A DNA stretch of 32,152 nt from Alphaproteobacteria bacterium. Its GTDB lineage: Bacteria; Pseudomonadota; Alphaproteobacteria; Micropepsales; Micropepsaceae. The position numbers were made by a program, and so were the translations under genes. Of the stretch, positions 23,550-32,103 are shown piece after piece. The notes beneath the pieces were generated by a model. The model was given only the letters and a program-made list of their open reading frames with translations, was not told where the DNA came from and made no database searches. The stretch spans positions 1 through 32,152 of the forward strand of contig JAFAVP010000221.1 in NCBI GenBank assembly GCA_019242395.1, written 5' to 3'. The stretch's first letter is position 1, and each line of letters begins with the position of its first letter.

Positions 23550-24608
23550 TTGTCTTCGCGCGCCTTTACAATCCTGGGGATCGAAACGAGCTGCGACGAA
23601 ACCGCAGCAGCGGTCGTGCACGGCCGCATGCCCGGTCCTGGCAACATTCTATCCAATGTAGTGCTCAGCCAGTTGGAAGAGCACGCGCCATTCGGTGGTG
23701 TGGTCCCGGAAATTGCGGCACGTGCGCACGTGGAAGCGGTCGACGCGATTGTCGAAACCGCTCTTGCGGAAGCAGGCGTGCCGCCCGAGACTCTAGATGC
23801 AATCGCGGCTACCGCCGGGCCGGGGTTGGTGGGGGGCCTTATGGTGGGGCTTACCACAGCTAAGGCGCTGGCCCTGGCGTGGGACAAGCCGCTCGTCGCC
23901 ATCAATCACCTGGAAGCGCATGCACTCACGGCGCGGTTGACAGCGGGTGTAAGCTTTCCCTTTCTGCTGCTGCTGATCTCAGGCGGGCATTGCCAGCTTC
24001 TGGGCGTGGAAGGCGCCGGGCAGTTCCAGCTGTACGGCACCACAATCGACGATGCGGTGGGAGAGGGGTTCGACAAGGTGGCGAAACTGATGAGCCTACC
24101 CTATCCCGGAGGTCCAAATGTCGAACGGATGGCGAAGCAGGGTGATCCGGATCGATATGCGCTGCCGCGGCCGATGACCGGGCGCGCCGGAGCAGACTTT
24201 TCGTTCTCAGGCTTGAAAACGGCCGTCCGGCAGTGGGCCCGGCAGCCGGAGTTCAGGCCATCAGACCGTGCGGACCTCGCCGCGTCGTTCCAAGCGGCGG
24301 TCATTGCGATTCTCCGGGATCGTTTGCACGCCGCCATGCGGATGTTTCGGTCAGCCAAGCCGCGGGACATCGACCCGGTACTGGTAATTTCCGGGGGTGT
24401 AGCCGCCAACACTGCGATCCGCTCCGCCTTGACCCAAGCTGCGGCGGACGCGGGGTTTCGGACGGTTCTCCCATCGGCCTCGCTTTGCACCGACAATGCG
24501 GCAATGGTTGCGTGGGCAGGCTTGGAACGAACACAACTCGGGCTGTTCGACAGCTTGTCGACTGCGCCGCGAGCACGCTGGCCTCTTGCTTCACTCTCAG
24601 CCGGATGA
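23550..24608 (+). CDS. tsaD: tRNA N6-threonylcarbamoyladenosine transferase TsaD
   Basis: TsaD transfers threonylcarbamoyl to A37 of tRNAs reading ANN codons, working with TsaB, TsaE and TsaC. The 352-residue ASKHA-fold enzyme has [16 protein letters not shown] (8-23), the metal-binding HxxxH at His120 and His124 in [32 protein letters not shown], the [10 protein letters not shown] block and the C-terminal [11 protein letters not shown] and [11 protein letters not shown]. The start is TTG; an in-frame stop at 23517-23519 and the absence of ATG or GTG between leave it as the only good option. Its TGA overlaps the ATG of xthA. Confidence 0.95.
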   Translation: MSSRAFTILGIETSCDETAAAVVHGRMPGPGNILSNVVLSQLEEHAPFGGVVPEIAARAHVEAVDAIVETALAEAGVPPETLDAIAATAGPGLVGGLMVGLTTAKALALAWDKPLVAINHLEAHALTARLTAGVSFPFLLLLISGGHCQLLGVEGAGQFQLYGTTIDDAVGEGFDKVAKLMSLPYPGGPNVERMAKQGDPDRYALPRPMTGRAGADFSFSGLKTAVRQWARQPEFRPSDRADLAASFQAAVIAILRDRLHAAMRMFRSAKPRDIDPVLVISGGVAANTAIRSALTQAAADAGFRTVLPSASLCTDNAAMVAWAGLERTQLGLFDSLSTAPRARWPLASLSAG

Positions 24609-25396
24609 AGATCGCAACCTGGAACATCAATTCCGTGCGCTTGCGCCGCAATCTGGTGGCGCGGTTCCTGCGCATTCATCAGCCGGACGTGCTGTGCCTG
24701 CAAGAAACCAAGACGATCAACGATCTCTTTCCAAAAACGACCTTCGCAAAGCTTGGATATGAGCATCAGGCAATTCACGGCCAGAAGGGCTATCATGGAG
24801 TCGCCATTCTTTCCCGCGTGCCCTTCCGCGACACGCATTCGAAGACTTTGTGTGACCGCGAGGACTGCCGGCATGTCGCCGCCGAGTTCAAAAACGGACT
24901 GGAGCTGCACAACTTTTACGTTCCAGCCGGCGGCGATATCCCAGACCCGAAGCTGAATCCAAAATTCGCGCATAAGCTCGCTTTTTTGCGCGAGATGGCC
25001 CATGCCTTCACGAACAACCCCGAACGGAACAAGCCAATGGTTTTGGTGGGCGACCTGAATGTCGCTCCGCTTCCTCATGATGTTTGGAGTCACACGCAGC
25101 TGCTGAACGTCGTCAGCCACACCCCGCTTGAGGTGGACTTGCTGAATGCCGCGAAGGCCTCGTTGGATTGGGTGGACGTGACGCGGGAGTTCGTTCCCCA
25201 CGGGGAGAAGGCTTATTCATGGTGGAGCTACCGGGCTCAAGACTGGAAGAAATCGGATAGAGGGCGCAGGCTGGATCACGTCTGGACCAGTCGGGGCCTG
25301 AAGGGTGCTGCGAAGACCCACGCCATTCTGAAGCCGTTGCGCGGCTGGAAGCAGGCTTCCGACCATGTCCCCGTGCTGGTGGAGTTGGACATATAA
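24605..25396 (+). CDS. xthA: Exodeoxyribonuclease III (AP endonuclease)
   Basis: An endonuclease/exonuclease/phosphatase-fold enzyme that cuts at abasic sites in base excision repair. The 263 residues contain metal and catalytic residues Asn7 in TWNINSVR, Glu34 in LQETK, Tyr105 in NFYVPAGG, Asp150 and Asn152 in GDLNVAP, and Asp253-His254 in SDHVPV, with RRLDHVW at 221-227. The start is fixed by the ATGA overlap with tsaD; the frame is open further upstream but only within tsaD. The next gene begins two bases after the stop, so tsaD, xthA and the TusA-like gene probably form one transcript. Confidence 0.95.
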   Translation: MKIATWNINSVRLRRNLVARFLRIHQPDVLCLQETKTINDLFPKTTFAKLGYEHQAIHGQKGYHGVAILSRVPFRDTHSKTLCDREDCRHVAAEFKNGLELHNFYVPAGGDIPDPKLNPKFAHKLAFLREMAHAFTNNPERNKPMVLVGDLNVAPLPHDVWSHTQLLNVVSHTPLEVDLLNAAKASLDWVDVTREFVPHGEKAYSWWSYRAQDWKKSDRGRRLDHVWTSRGLKGAAKTHAILKPLRGWKQASDHVPVLVELDI

Positions 25397-25398
25397 GC

Positions 25399-25653
25399 AT
25401 GGGAGATCTTGGTGACCTTAAAGTGCTCGATCTGCGCGGGTTGAAATGCCCGCTGCCCGCGTTGTTGGCGAAGCGCCACCTGGTGCGGGCCGAGCCGGGA
25501 GAAGCGATTATGATCCTGGCCGATGATCCTCTTGCCAGCGTGGATATTCCGCACATGTGCCATCGTGAGGGTTTTGCCGTACTTGGACTTATTGAGTCCG
25601 GCCCTGAGACCCGCATCACGGTTTGTAGCCGGCCTGGCGCGCCCGTGAGCTGA
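25399..25653 (+). CDS. TusA-like sulfurtransferase
   Basis: A small sulfur-carrier protein (84 residues) of the TusA/SirA fold, which passes persulfide sulfur to tRNA thiolation, molybdenum cofactor or other pathways. The signature is DLRGLKCPLPALLAKR, with the sulfur-accepting Cys17 in a CPxP motif at the start of the first helix. LADDPLASVDIPHMCHREG follows, the usual second half. It is coupled to xthA, a gene without an obvious functional relation. No dsr, tus or sulfur-oxidation genes are nearby, so the partner pathway is unknown. Confidence 0.88.
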   Translation: MGDLGDLKVLDLRGLKCPLPALLAKRHLVRAEPGEAIMILADDPLASVDIPHMCHREGFAVLGLIESGPETRITVCSRPGAPVS

Positions 25654-25655
25654 TG

Positions 25656-25721
25656 GGGCGTCGGCAGCCGCCCACATAAGGGGCGCCGCGTCAAGGGGTT
25701 GCGAAAGGTCCGGCGACCCCT
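25656..25721. repeat. Two hairpins between the TusA-like and GT2 genes
   Basis: The first stem is GGGCG (25656-25660) with CGCCC (25669-25673). The second is AGGGGTTGC (25694-25702) with GCGACCCCT (25713-25721), nine pairs including one G-T, around a 10-base loop. Neither is followed by a T-tract. They could help end the tsaD-xthA-tusA transcript or structure the GT2 leader. Confidence 0.4.
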
Positions 25722-25809
25722 CAAATTCACACGCGTCAAAACAGGTAATTCCGCGTTTCAACAGCGGTCCGCCCGGGCAACGGCGGCACAACCGGTAGGT
25801 CCCGAGCGC

Positions 25810-27249
25810 ATGTCCGGCTTCTCCCTGATCCTGCAGACGATCTTGGGATGCGTCCTGATCATCCTCGGGCTGTTCTCAGCGCAGCTGGGGACGCTGGCAT
25901 TAGCCCGCCATTTTGCACCCAAGCGGCGCATCCGAACTTTGGAAATCAGCGAGGAGGAACTCCCCCGCGTCCTTGTTCAGTTGCCTGTCTGCGACGAGGG
26001 CTCGCTGGCTGTCCGCGTGGCTGCCGCTGCAGCGCGGCTCGATTGGCCGCGCGACCGCCTGGAAATTCAGGTGCTCGACGATGGCCGCTCCGATAACCAT
26101 GCAACTCTCGCGCGTGCGATACGGGCGGCTGTCCCCGAGAGCATCAACATGGAAATCCTGCGCCGGGGCGTGCGCGCTGGCTTCAAGGCCGGCAATCTTG
26201 CTCATGGTCTTCAATACTCCGACGCTCCTTTCGTCGCCGTCTTCGATGCGGATTTTGTCCCGCCTCCGGATTTTTTGCGCCGTACAGTCCCTGCCTTGAT
26301 GGCGGACTCAGGGCTGGCATTCGTCCAGGCACGCTGGGGTCATGCCAACCGGAACGCGAACTGGCTCACCACTGCCCAAGGCGCACTGCTGGACGGTCAT
26401 TTCGCCGTGGAACAGGAAGCGCGGTTCCGGCTCGGGCTCCCCATTTCCTTCAACGGCACCGCAGGCGTTTGGGCGAGACGCGCAATCGACTCCGGCGGCG
26501 GGTGGACAGGGGACACGCTGACGGAGGATCTCGATCTCTCGATCCGCTGCGCGCTCAAGGGGTGGCGTGGCGCCATTCTGGGCGATCTCGAAGTTCCCGG
26601 CGAATTGCCCGAAACGGCGGCTGCATGGCGGGCGCAGCAGGCCCGCTGGACCAAGGGGCATGCACAGGTCGCGCGAAAGCTGCTGCCTGAAATCTGGGCG
26701 AGTGCATGGCCGTGGTGGAAAAAGGCTGCAGTCACCCTGCAGATTTGCCAATTTGGTTTTTACACTTTCGCTGCTTCCAGCGTCATCATCAGCCTTACTC
26801 TGATGTACATGGGCGTCGTTTACGAAAAGGCAGTGGCCGATCTCGGACTCCTTGTCACCGTGCTCGGTCTTTTCGCGAGCCTCAGCTACTTATCCTTGGG
26901 GCAGGTCATGCTCGGGCGGCAGCGGGAGCCGAGCTTTCTGCGCTCAGTGTTGCTCGCGATTTTGTTCCCCAGCGGCTTGGTGCTTTCGAATGCGCGGGCC
27001 ACTTACGAGGCATTCGCGGGCAGAGAGATGGTCTTTCACCGTACGCCGAAAGCGGGCGCCGCGTACGCCGGCGGCTGGCGGGGCAGTCCTGAGATTTTAG
27101 CTGGGCTGCTGCTTCCGGTCGTCGCTTTCGCGGAGCAAGCTTGGAGCGCCCCCTTCTTTGTCTTCGCGGCCGCCGGGTTGCTGTCCATCGGCGGTATGGG
27201 TTGGACTTCGGCCTCGCAGGTTCCTGCCCGGGATACGGGCTCCAACTAA
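25810..27249 (+). CDS. Membrane glycosyltransferase family 2 (cellulose/mannan synthase-like)
   Basis: A processive-type polysaccharide synthase of the BcsA/CslA group; the sugar polymer is unknown. From the ATG at 25810 it has 479 residues. An N-terminal membrane helix is at about 5-30. The cytoplasmic GT-A domain has VLVQLPVCDEG (54-64), Asp90-Asp91 in VLDDGRSDN, DADF (146-149), TEDLDLSIR (238-246) and the polymerase motif QQARW (276-280). Four or so membrane helices follow (about 307-336, 342-366, 375-395, 428-463). A TTG 111 bases upstream opens the frame but has no support. There is no PilZ domain or bcsB/bcsC partner beside it. Confidence 0.88.
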   Translation: MSGFSLILQTILGCVLIILGLFSAQLGTLALARHFAPKRRIRTLEISEEELPRVLVQLPVCDEGSLAVRVAAAAARLDWPRDRLEIQVLDDGRSDNHATLARAIRAAVPESINMEILRRGVRAGFKAGNLAHGLQYSDAPFVAVFDADFVPPPDFLRRTVPALMADSGLAFVQARWGHANRNANWLTTAQGALLDGHFAVEQEARFRLGLPISFNGTAGVWARRAIDSGGGWTGDTLTEDLDLSIRCALKGWRGAILGDLEVPGELPETAAAWRAQQARWTKGHAQVARKLLPEIWASAWPWWKKAAVTLQICQFGFYTFAASSVIISLTLMYMGVVYEKAVADLGLLVTVLGLFASLSYLSLGQVMLGRQREPSFLRSVLLAILFPSGLVLSNARATYEAFAGREMVFHRTPKAGAAYAGGWRGSPEILAGLLLPVVAFAEQAWSAPFFVFAAAGLLSIGGMGWTSASQVPARDTGSN

Positions 27250-27353
27250 TTCAAATCGAATTTTAGATGTTCAAATTGCGGGCGCCGGCCTAACCCGCTC
27301 TGAAGCGGCGCCTTCTAAGCTCTTCCTCACGGTCAGCGTGGTTGGGGCTTGTG

Positions 27354-27929
27354 ATGATAGGCTTTGTTCGTGCCGCGGCGGTCGCCGCTTGCTCCTTCTT
27401 GCTCACGGCATGCGCGAGCGATCCGGACTACTCGCCGTCCATCGATTTGGGCGAACCCACGGTCGATTCGGAGGCCATGCACCCGTACGCGAGCCGCGAA
27501 GCGAGCATGGAAGAGCCCGAGCAGCCCCTGCAATGCGTGCCATTCGCGCGTGCGCTTTCAGGCATCAATCTTCATGGCGATGCAAGTTCCTGGTGGGATT
27601 TGGCGGAAGGCCGTTATGCCCGCTCGCGCGATCCGCAGCTTGGCGCGGTGCTGGTGTTAGCCGGCTATGCCGGGCCGCATCGAGGCCATGTGGCTGTGGT
27701 GACTGCGATCGACTCGCCGCGCCGGATACGGGTCGACCATGCGAACTGGTTCGGCGATGGCAACATATATCGGAATGACCCTGTCGTTGATGTCAGTGCG
27801 GATAACGACTGGAGTGAAGTCAGGGTCTGGAATATCCGCACCCATACGCTCGGAACGCGCACCTATTCCGCCCGGGGATTCATCGGGCCTGGGCCCGACA
27901 GCGAGGTTCGTGTCGCGAGCCGCTATTAG
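27354..27929 (+). CDS. CHAP-domain lipoprotein (putative peptidoglycan amidase)
   Basis: A 191-residue exported protein with a lipobox LTAC (Cys20). The mature part is an acidic linker (about 22-58) followed by a CHAP domain, the NlpC/P60-like papain fold that usually cleaves peptide or amide bonds in peptidoglycan. The candidate catalytic triad is Cys61 in LQCVPFARALSGI, His112 in HRGHVAVVTAI and Asn131 in VDHANW. Alternative upstream GTG (27351) and TTG (27342) starts are possible; the ATG has GGGG about six bases upstream. It is 104 bp after the GT2 gene on the same strand, with an AT-rich patch (27247-27277) between that may contain its own promoter. Confidence 0.85.
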   Translation: MIGFVRAAAVAACSFLLTACASDPDYSPSIDLGEPTVDSEAMHPYASREASMEEPEQPLQCVPFARALSGINLHGDASSWWDLAEGRYARSRDPQLGAVLVLAGYAGPHRGHVAVVTAIDSPRRIRVDHANWFGDGNIYRNDPVVDVSADNDWSEVRVWNIRTHTLGTRTYSARGFIGPGPDSEVRVASRY

Positions 27930-28063
27930 CCAAAAGGCATAGCTCGTCCGGAATGATCTAATACCGGCTCTCTTGCGTTTCCTGCAGGCGGGCATATGGT
28001 CCGCGCCCGTCTAAACGACGCGTAACCTGCGCGCGAACCTAACGCGCCCATGATCTCTCCACC

Positions 28064-30028
28064 GTGAACCAAATCGCACCTGAGCTCACCGAAGTCAGCC
28101 TCAACAGCGGCGGAACCCATGCTGCGGCCGCCCATTCGGCGGGTTCGGGCCGGTGGCGCACCGCGGGGCTGACTCTGGGCGCCCTGGGTGTTGTCTTCGG
28201 CGATATCGGCACAAGTCCGCTTTACGCCATGCGCCAATCGGTGCAGGCGGCCAGTGCCGGGCTGCCCCGCTCGCTGGCTGCGTTGGGGTGCGCGTCTCTC
28301 ATTTTCTGGGCACTGATCATCGTGGTCACGATCAAGTACGTGACCTTGATCATGCGCGCCGACAATGACGGCGAGGGCGGAAGCCTGGCCCTTGCCGCCC
28401 TCGCGCATCGCTCGCATGGCATTAGCAGGCGCCTGAAGAGCATCATCGGGATTGCAGCGCTGGCGGGGCTTGCGCTCTTCTATGGCGATGGAATGCTGAC
28501 GCCGGCAGTTTCCGTGTTGAGCGCGGTGGAAGGCCTCGGGGTTGGCAGCCGCACCTTTCAGCCGTTCGTGCTGCCGCTCGCTCTTATCATCCTCGTTGGG
28601 CTATTTGTGCTGCAGTCGCGCGGCACCACACACATTGGGCGGCTGTTCGGCCCCATCATGGTGTTGTGGCTAGCCGTCATCGCCGTGCTTGGCGCCATTT
28701 CCATTTTCCATACGCCCGGCGTCCTGTGGGCGCTGAATCCCTTTTACGGAATCGATTTGTTCGTTCGGGAGCCGTGGACAGCGTTCGTGACTTTGGGCTT
28801 GGTCGTTCTTTCGGTGACCGGCTGCGAAGCCCTCTATGCGGATATGGGCCATTTTGGCCGCAACCCGATCCGCTATGCCTGGTTCAGCATCGTTCTTCCA
28901 GCGCTGGTGCTGACCTATTTCGGGCAGGCCGCGGCGGTGCTTCGGGATCCCCACGCGATCGGCGGAGCTGGCGACCCGACGTCTTACCTGTTCTTCGGGC
29001 TTGTGCCTCACTGGGCCCACTATCCGATGGTGATACTTGCGACGGTCGCCACGGTGATCGCCTCCCAGGCGGTGATTTCCGGCGTTTTCTCGATCACGCA
29101 GCAGGCGGTCCAACTTGGCCGCCTGCCGCGAATGGAAATCCGCCACACATCAGCGACCGAATACGGACAGATTTATGTGCCACGGATGAATTGGTCCCTG
29201 CTCGTTGGCGTGGTGCTCATCGTCCTCATCTTCCGCACCTCCGACAATCTGACAGCCGCCTATGGTATAGCGGTCTCGGGGGTCATGGTCATCGACACGT
29301 TCAATGTCTCCATTGTCGCCGCGCGCCGTTGGCATTGGGGTGTTAAGTTGGCCGCCCTAGTGTTTGGTGTGCTGGCGTTCATCGATCTTGTGTTCCTGAG
29401 CGCCAATTCGCTGAAAATTGTGCAGGGCGGCTGGCTGCCCTTGCTGATCGCCGGCTGGGTGTTCTTCATCATGGAAACCTGGCGCATCGGCCGCCGGGCG
29501 CATCTGGAAAAGATACGCGCGGAATCCATGCCCTTGGACCTTCTGCTTGCGCGAGCGGACAAGACGCCCATGCGTGTCGCCGGCACCGCTGTGTTTTTGT
29601 CGCCGCGCAGCGATGCGGTTCCGGGTGCTTTGTTGCACAATCTGAAGCACAACAAGGTGCTGCACGAGCGCGTGATCATCTGTCACCTAGCGGTGGAAGA
29701 CGTCCCCGTCGTGCAGCCTGCAAAGCGCCTGGAGGTGCAGAAGCACGGCAAGGGGTTCTTCACCGTCACCATTCATCGCGGATTTTTTGAAACGCCCGAC
29801 GTGCCTCAGGCGCTGAAAGAAGCCCGCCGCTTCGGCCTGGCGCTTGACGTCGAAACAGTGACTTTCTTCATCGGGCACGAAACCCTTGTTCCGGCGGAGC
29901 GCTCGATCTTCAGCCGCTGGCGGACGCGGCTCTACATTCTGCTCGTCGCGAACGCGCTTTCCCCTGCGAGATTCTTCCGCTTGCCCCCCAATCGCGTGGT
30001 CGAGCTCGGCACCCAAATCGCACTTTAG
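28064..30028 (+). CDS. kup: Kup-type low-affinity potassium transporter
   Basis: An inner-membrane K+/H+ symporter of the KUP/HAK family, 654 residues. The N-terminal signature GALGVVFGDIGTSPLYAMRQ is at about 39-58, followed by the acidic NDGEGGSLALAAL loop, YGDGMLTPAVSVLSAVEGL and about a dozen membrane helices through residue 470. A soluble C-terminal domain follows (HNLKHNKVLHERVIICHL...). The start is GTG at 28064, without a clear Shine-Dalgarno; the next ATG is within the signature motif, so GTG is retained. The TAG stop overlaps the stop of the convergent methyltransferase gene by two bases. Confidence 0.95.
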   Translation: MNQIAPELTEVSLNSGGTHAAAAHSAGSGRWRTAGLTLGALGVVFGDIGTSPLYAMRQSVQAASAGLPRSLAALGCASLIFWALIIVVTIKYVTLIMRADNDGEGGSLALAALAHRSHGISRRLKSIIGIAALAGLALFYGDGMLTPAVSVLSAVEGLGVGSRTFQPFVLPLALIILVGLFVLQSRGTTHIGRLFGPIMVLWLAVIAVLGAISIFHTPGVLWALNPFYGIDLFVREPWTAFVTLGLVVLSVTGCEALYADMGHFGRNPIRYAWFSIVLPALVLTYFGQAAAVLRDPHAIGGAGDPTSYLFFGLVPHWAHYPMVILATVATVIASQAVISGVFSITQQAVQLGRLPRMEIRHTSATEYGQIYVPRMNWSLLVGVVLIVLIFRTSDNLTAAYGIAVSGVMVIDTFNVSIVAARRWHWGVKLAALVFGVLAFIDLVFLSANSLKIVQGGWLPLLIAGWVFFIMETWRIGRRAHLEKIRAESMPLDLLLARADKTPMRVAGTAVFLSPRSDAVPGALLHNLKHNKVLHERVIICHLAVEDVPVVQPAKRLEVQKHGKGFFTVTIHRGFFETPDVPQALKEARRFGLALDVETVTFFIGHETLVPAERSIFSRWRTRLYILLVANALSPARFFRLPPNRVVELGTQIAL

Positions 30029-31212
30029 TCGAGCGCGTAAACGAGTGTCTTCAGGTACGCGGTTTCCGGCAGCATCGGGTGGACGGGATGATCGGCTCCC
30101 GCGCCTGCAGCGCGAATGAGGGATGCCTGGCGGCCAGCGCGGGCAATTCCGATGGCACATTCCTGCTCGAAGCGATCACGCGGCATGTTGTGCGAGCAGG
30201 AGGCGAGAAGCAGATAGCCGTTCGATGCGGTTACCGTCGCAGCCAGCCGCGCCAACTTGCGATAGGCGCGCGCGCCGGCCTCCAAATCCTTGCGCGATTT
30301 CACGAAGGGCGGCGGATCGGCGATGACGATATCGAACACCTGTTTCGCGGCCGCCAGCCGCTCCAGCTCCGTAAACACATCGGCTTTAACGAACTTGCAT
30401 CGGCCGGTAATGCCGTTTGCCGCCGCTGCCTCGTCCGCCAGGGAAAGTGCGGCCGCGGATGTGTCGATGCCCACCGTTTCCTCCGCGCCGTGCGCGGCTG
30501 CGAGAATGGCGAAGCCGCCTGTATGGCAGTAGCAATCCAGCACCGTGCGCCCGCGGGCCAACCGTGTGATGAATACGCGGTTGTCCCGCTGGTCGAAATA
30601 CCAGCCTGTCTTTTGACCCGCTGCGGGATCAGCGAAATAGCGAATGCCATTTTCCACGACGGGAATGCGCGAAAGCATCTCGCCCGCCCCAACCGTTACC
30701 GTTTGTTCCAGTCCCTCGAGCGTGCGCGAAGGCGCATCGTTGCGAAGGATGACATGCTTTGGCGCAACCACCTCATCCAATGCGCCGAGCATGGGTCCGG
30801 TGAGCGCTTCCATCCCGGCTGTCGTGACTTGGGCCACGCACACGTCCGCGAAGCGGTCGATGGTGAGACCCGGCAGGCCATCGCCTTCCGCGTGGACGAG
30901 GCGATAGAAGTGGTCCTGATAAAGCTGGGCCCGCCGGGCGAGAGCTCTGGCCAAGTGCGAAGAAAAGAAAGCGTCGCCAATCTCGGCATCCGGAACGGGA
31001 TCGAGCAGCCGCGCGGCAATCAGGCTCTTGGAATTGAAGTAACCAGTGCCGAGCGCGCGCCCATCGGCCGTCTGCGCATTCACTAGTGTTCCCGGCGCGA
31101 GCGCCTTCGCCGGCGCGTCCATGACGATTTCGTTCGAGAAAATCCATGGCGCGCCGCTCAGCACGCGCCGGCCTTCGCGCGGCTTCAGGCGGATGACGGG
31201 ATGTTTTGGCAT
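30025..31212 (-). CDS. rlmI: RlmI-like 23S rRNA m5C methyltransferase
   Basis: A class I SAM-dependent methyltransferase of the COG1092 family, whose E. coli member RlmI makes m5C1962 in 23S rRNA. The 395 residues have an N-terminal PUA domain (about 1-75, RVLSGAPWIFSNEI), a middle domain with EGDGLPGLTIDRF and the typical GWYFDQRDNR (203-212). The SAM motif is VLDCYCHTGGFAI (224-236), DPPPF is at 299-303 and a candidate catalytic Cys339 is in LLLASCSHN. All agree with the family. It lies six bases after the diheme cytochrome gene on the same strand and is probably co-transcribed. The exact target cytosine is inferred by family only. Confidence 0.88.
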   Translation of the reverse strand: MPKHPVIRLKPREGRRVLSGAPWIFSNEIVMDAPAKALAPGTLVNAQTADGRALGTGYFNSKSLIAARLLDPVPDAEIGDAFFSSHLARALARRAQLYQDHFYRLVHAEGDGLPGLTIDRFADVCVAQVTTAGMEALTGPMLGALDEVVAPKHVILRNDAPSRTLEGLEQTVTVGAGEMLSRIPVVENGIRYFADPAAGQKTGWYFDQRDNRVFITRLARGRTVLDCYCHTGGFAILAAAHGAEETVGIDTSAAALSLADEAAAANGITGRCKFVKADVFTELERLAAAKQVFDIVIADPPPFVKSRKDLEAGARAYRKLARLAATVTASNGYLLLASCSHNMPRDRFEQECAIGIARAGRQASLIRAAGAGADHPVHPMLPETAYLKTLVYALD

Positions 31213-31218
31213 GGCTCT

Positions 31219-32103
31219 CTAACGACCCGCGCGCGAGATCTGATCCACCTCTGGTACCTTCGCGCGCGCCATAAGGTAGGCATAGAGGGGATCGATCTCC
31301 CAATCCATCAGGATGTGAAAGCGGTCTCTTGCCAATGGGGCCATGGTTCTGAGACGCCGCCCGTTTGCGCTCCAGCCCCGCCGCATCAGGTTGAAGAACT
31401 TCTGGCGCGTGTAACGCCGGATGACCTTTAGGCCGGGAGCGCGTCCATCTTGCGATCCGTTGAGCTCCGTGCCATGGCAGCCCCCGCATGCAAACATCGC
31501 GAGATAGCGGCCGCCGCTATAATGCGGGCCGAGATCGACGGCCGGCATTTGCGTCTGCGACAGATCGGCTGCAGCGATAAGTTTCGCCCGCGCGATCTTC
31601 TCCCGTGCCGCCATGTCCATTTCCGGTGCCGGCGTGGCTTTGCCCGTGGGCGTGAGGGAGCGCAGGAAGCCCAGAATCGCTGCTATATCCACATCGCGCA
31701 TGTACAAGTAAGCTTGCGACGGCATGACCCACAGGCTGCTGGCATCCGGCCGCAGGCCACGCCGGATTGCGCGGTCGAAGTCCTCGTCCGAATACTTCCT
31801 GGTCAGCGCGCTCAAATTGCTGGCTCGGATCGAAATGGGATCGCGCAGCAGGTTGCCTGTTAACGCCCGCCCATGGCATCCCGTGCATCCCGCCAACTGA
31901 GCGAGGCGCGCTCCGCGTGCGATTCCGGCCGGGGTGGAATCGGCAATCACCAAGCTGCGCGGCAGCGTGTACCGGCGGTCTAGAATCGCTTCCGAAAGCA
32001 ACCACACATAGCTCGGTGGACCATAGAAGATCGCCAGCGCGGCGGCGACTACCGCAGCTCCACCCCACAGTAGAAGCCGTGCCATGCCTGCCCGAGACAC
32101 CAT
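31219..32103 (-). CDS. Membrane-anchored diheme c-type cytochrome
   Basis: A 294-residue electron carrier facing the periplasm. An uncleaved-looking N-terminal helix (8-27) anchors two cytochrome c domains. Haem-binding motifs are CTGCH at 73-77 and CGGCH at 206-210. Met127 in WVMPSQ and a Met in RTMAPLARD are candidate axial ligands. The domain pairing resembles subunits of membrane-bound dehydrogenases, but no dehydrogenase is next to it here; genes beyond 32152 may matter. ATG at 32103 is used; a second ATG at residue 7 is preceded by CAGG and is equally possible. rlmI follows after six bases. Confidence 0.88.
   Translation of the reverse strand: MVSRAGMARLLLWGGAAVVAAALAIFYGPPSYVWLLSEAILDRRYTLPRSLVIADSTPAGIARGARLAQLAGCTGCHGRALTGNLLRDPISIRASNLSALTRKYSDEDFDRAIRRGLRPDASSLWVMPSQAYLYMRDVDIAAILGFLRSLTPTGKATPAPEMDMAAREKIARAKLIAAADLSQTQMPAVDLGPHYSGGRYLAMFACGGCHGTELNGSQDGRAPGLKVIRRYTRQKFFNLMRRGWSANGRRLRTMAPLARDRFHILMDWEIDPLYAYLMARAKVPEVDQISRAGR

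Noticed and set aside
24101-25201. Long minus-strand open frame of 366 codons opposite tsaD and xthA
   Set aside because: It lies fully antisense to two genes with intact family motifs, and its translation shows no recognisable domain.
25699-25809. TTG start for the GT2 synthase
   Set aside because: The extension would begin inside the 9-bp hairpin and adds a basic segment with no family support.
27973-28000. Promoter with TTGCGT and TATGGT before kup
   Set aside because: The 16-base spacing is acceptable but both hexamers are weak, so it is not listed as a feature.
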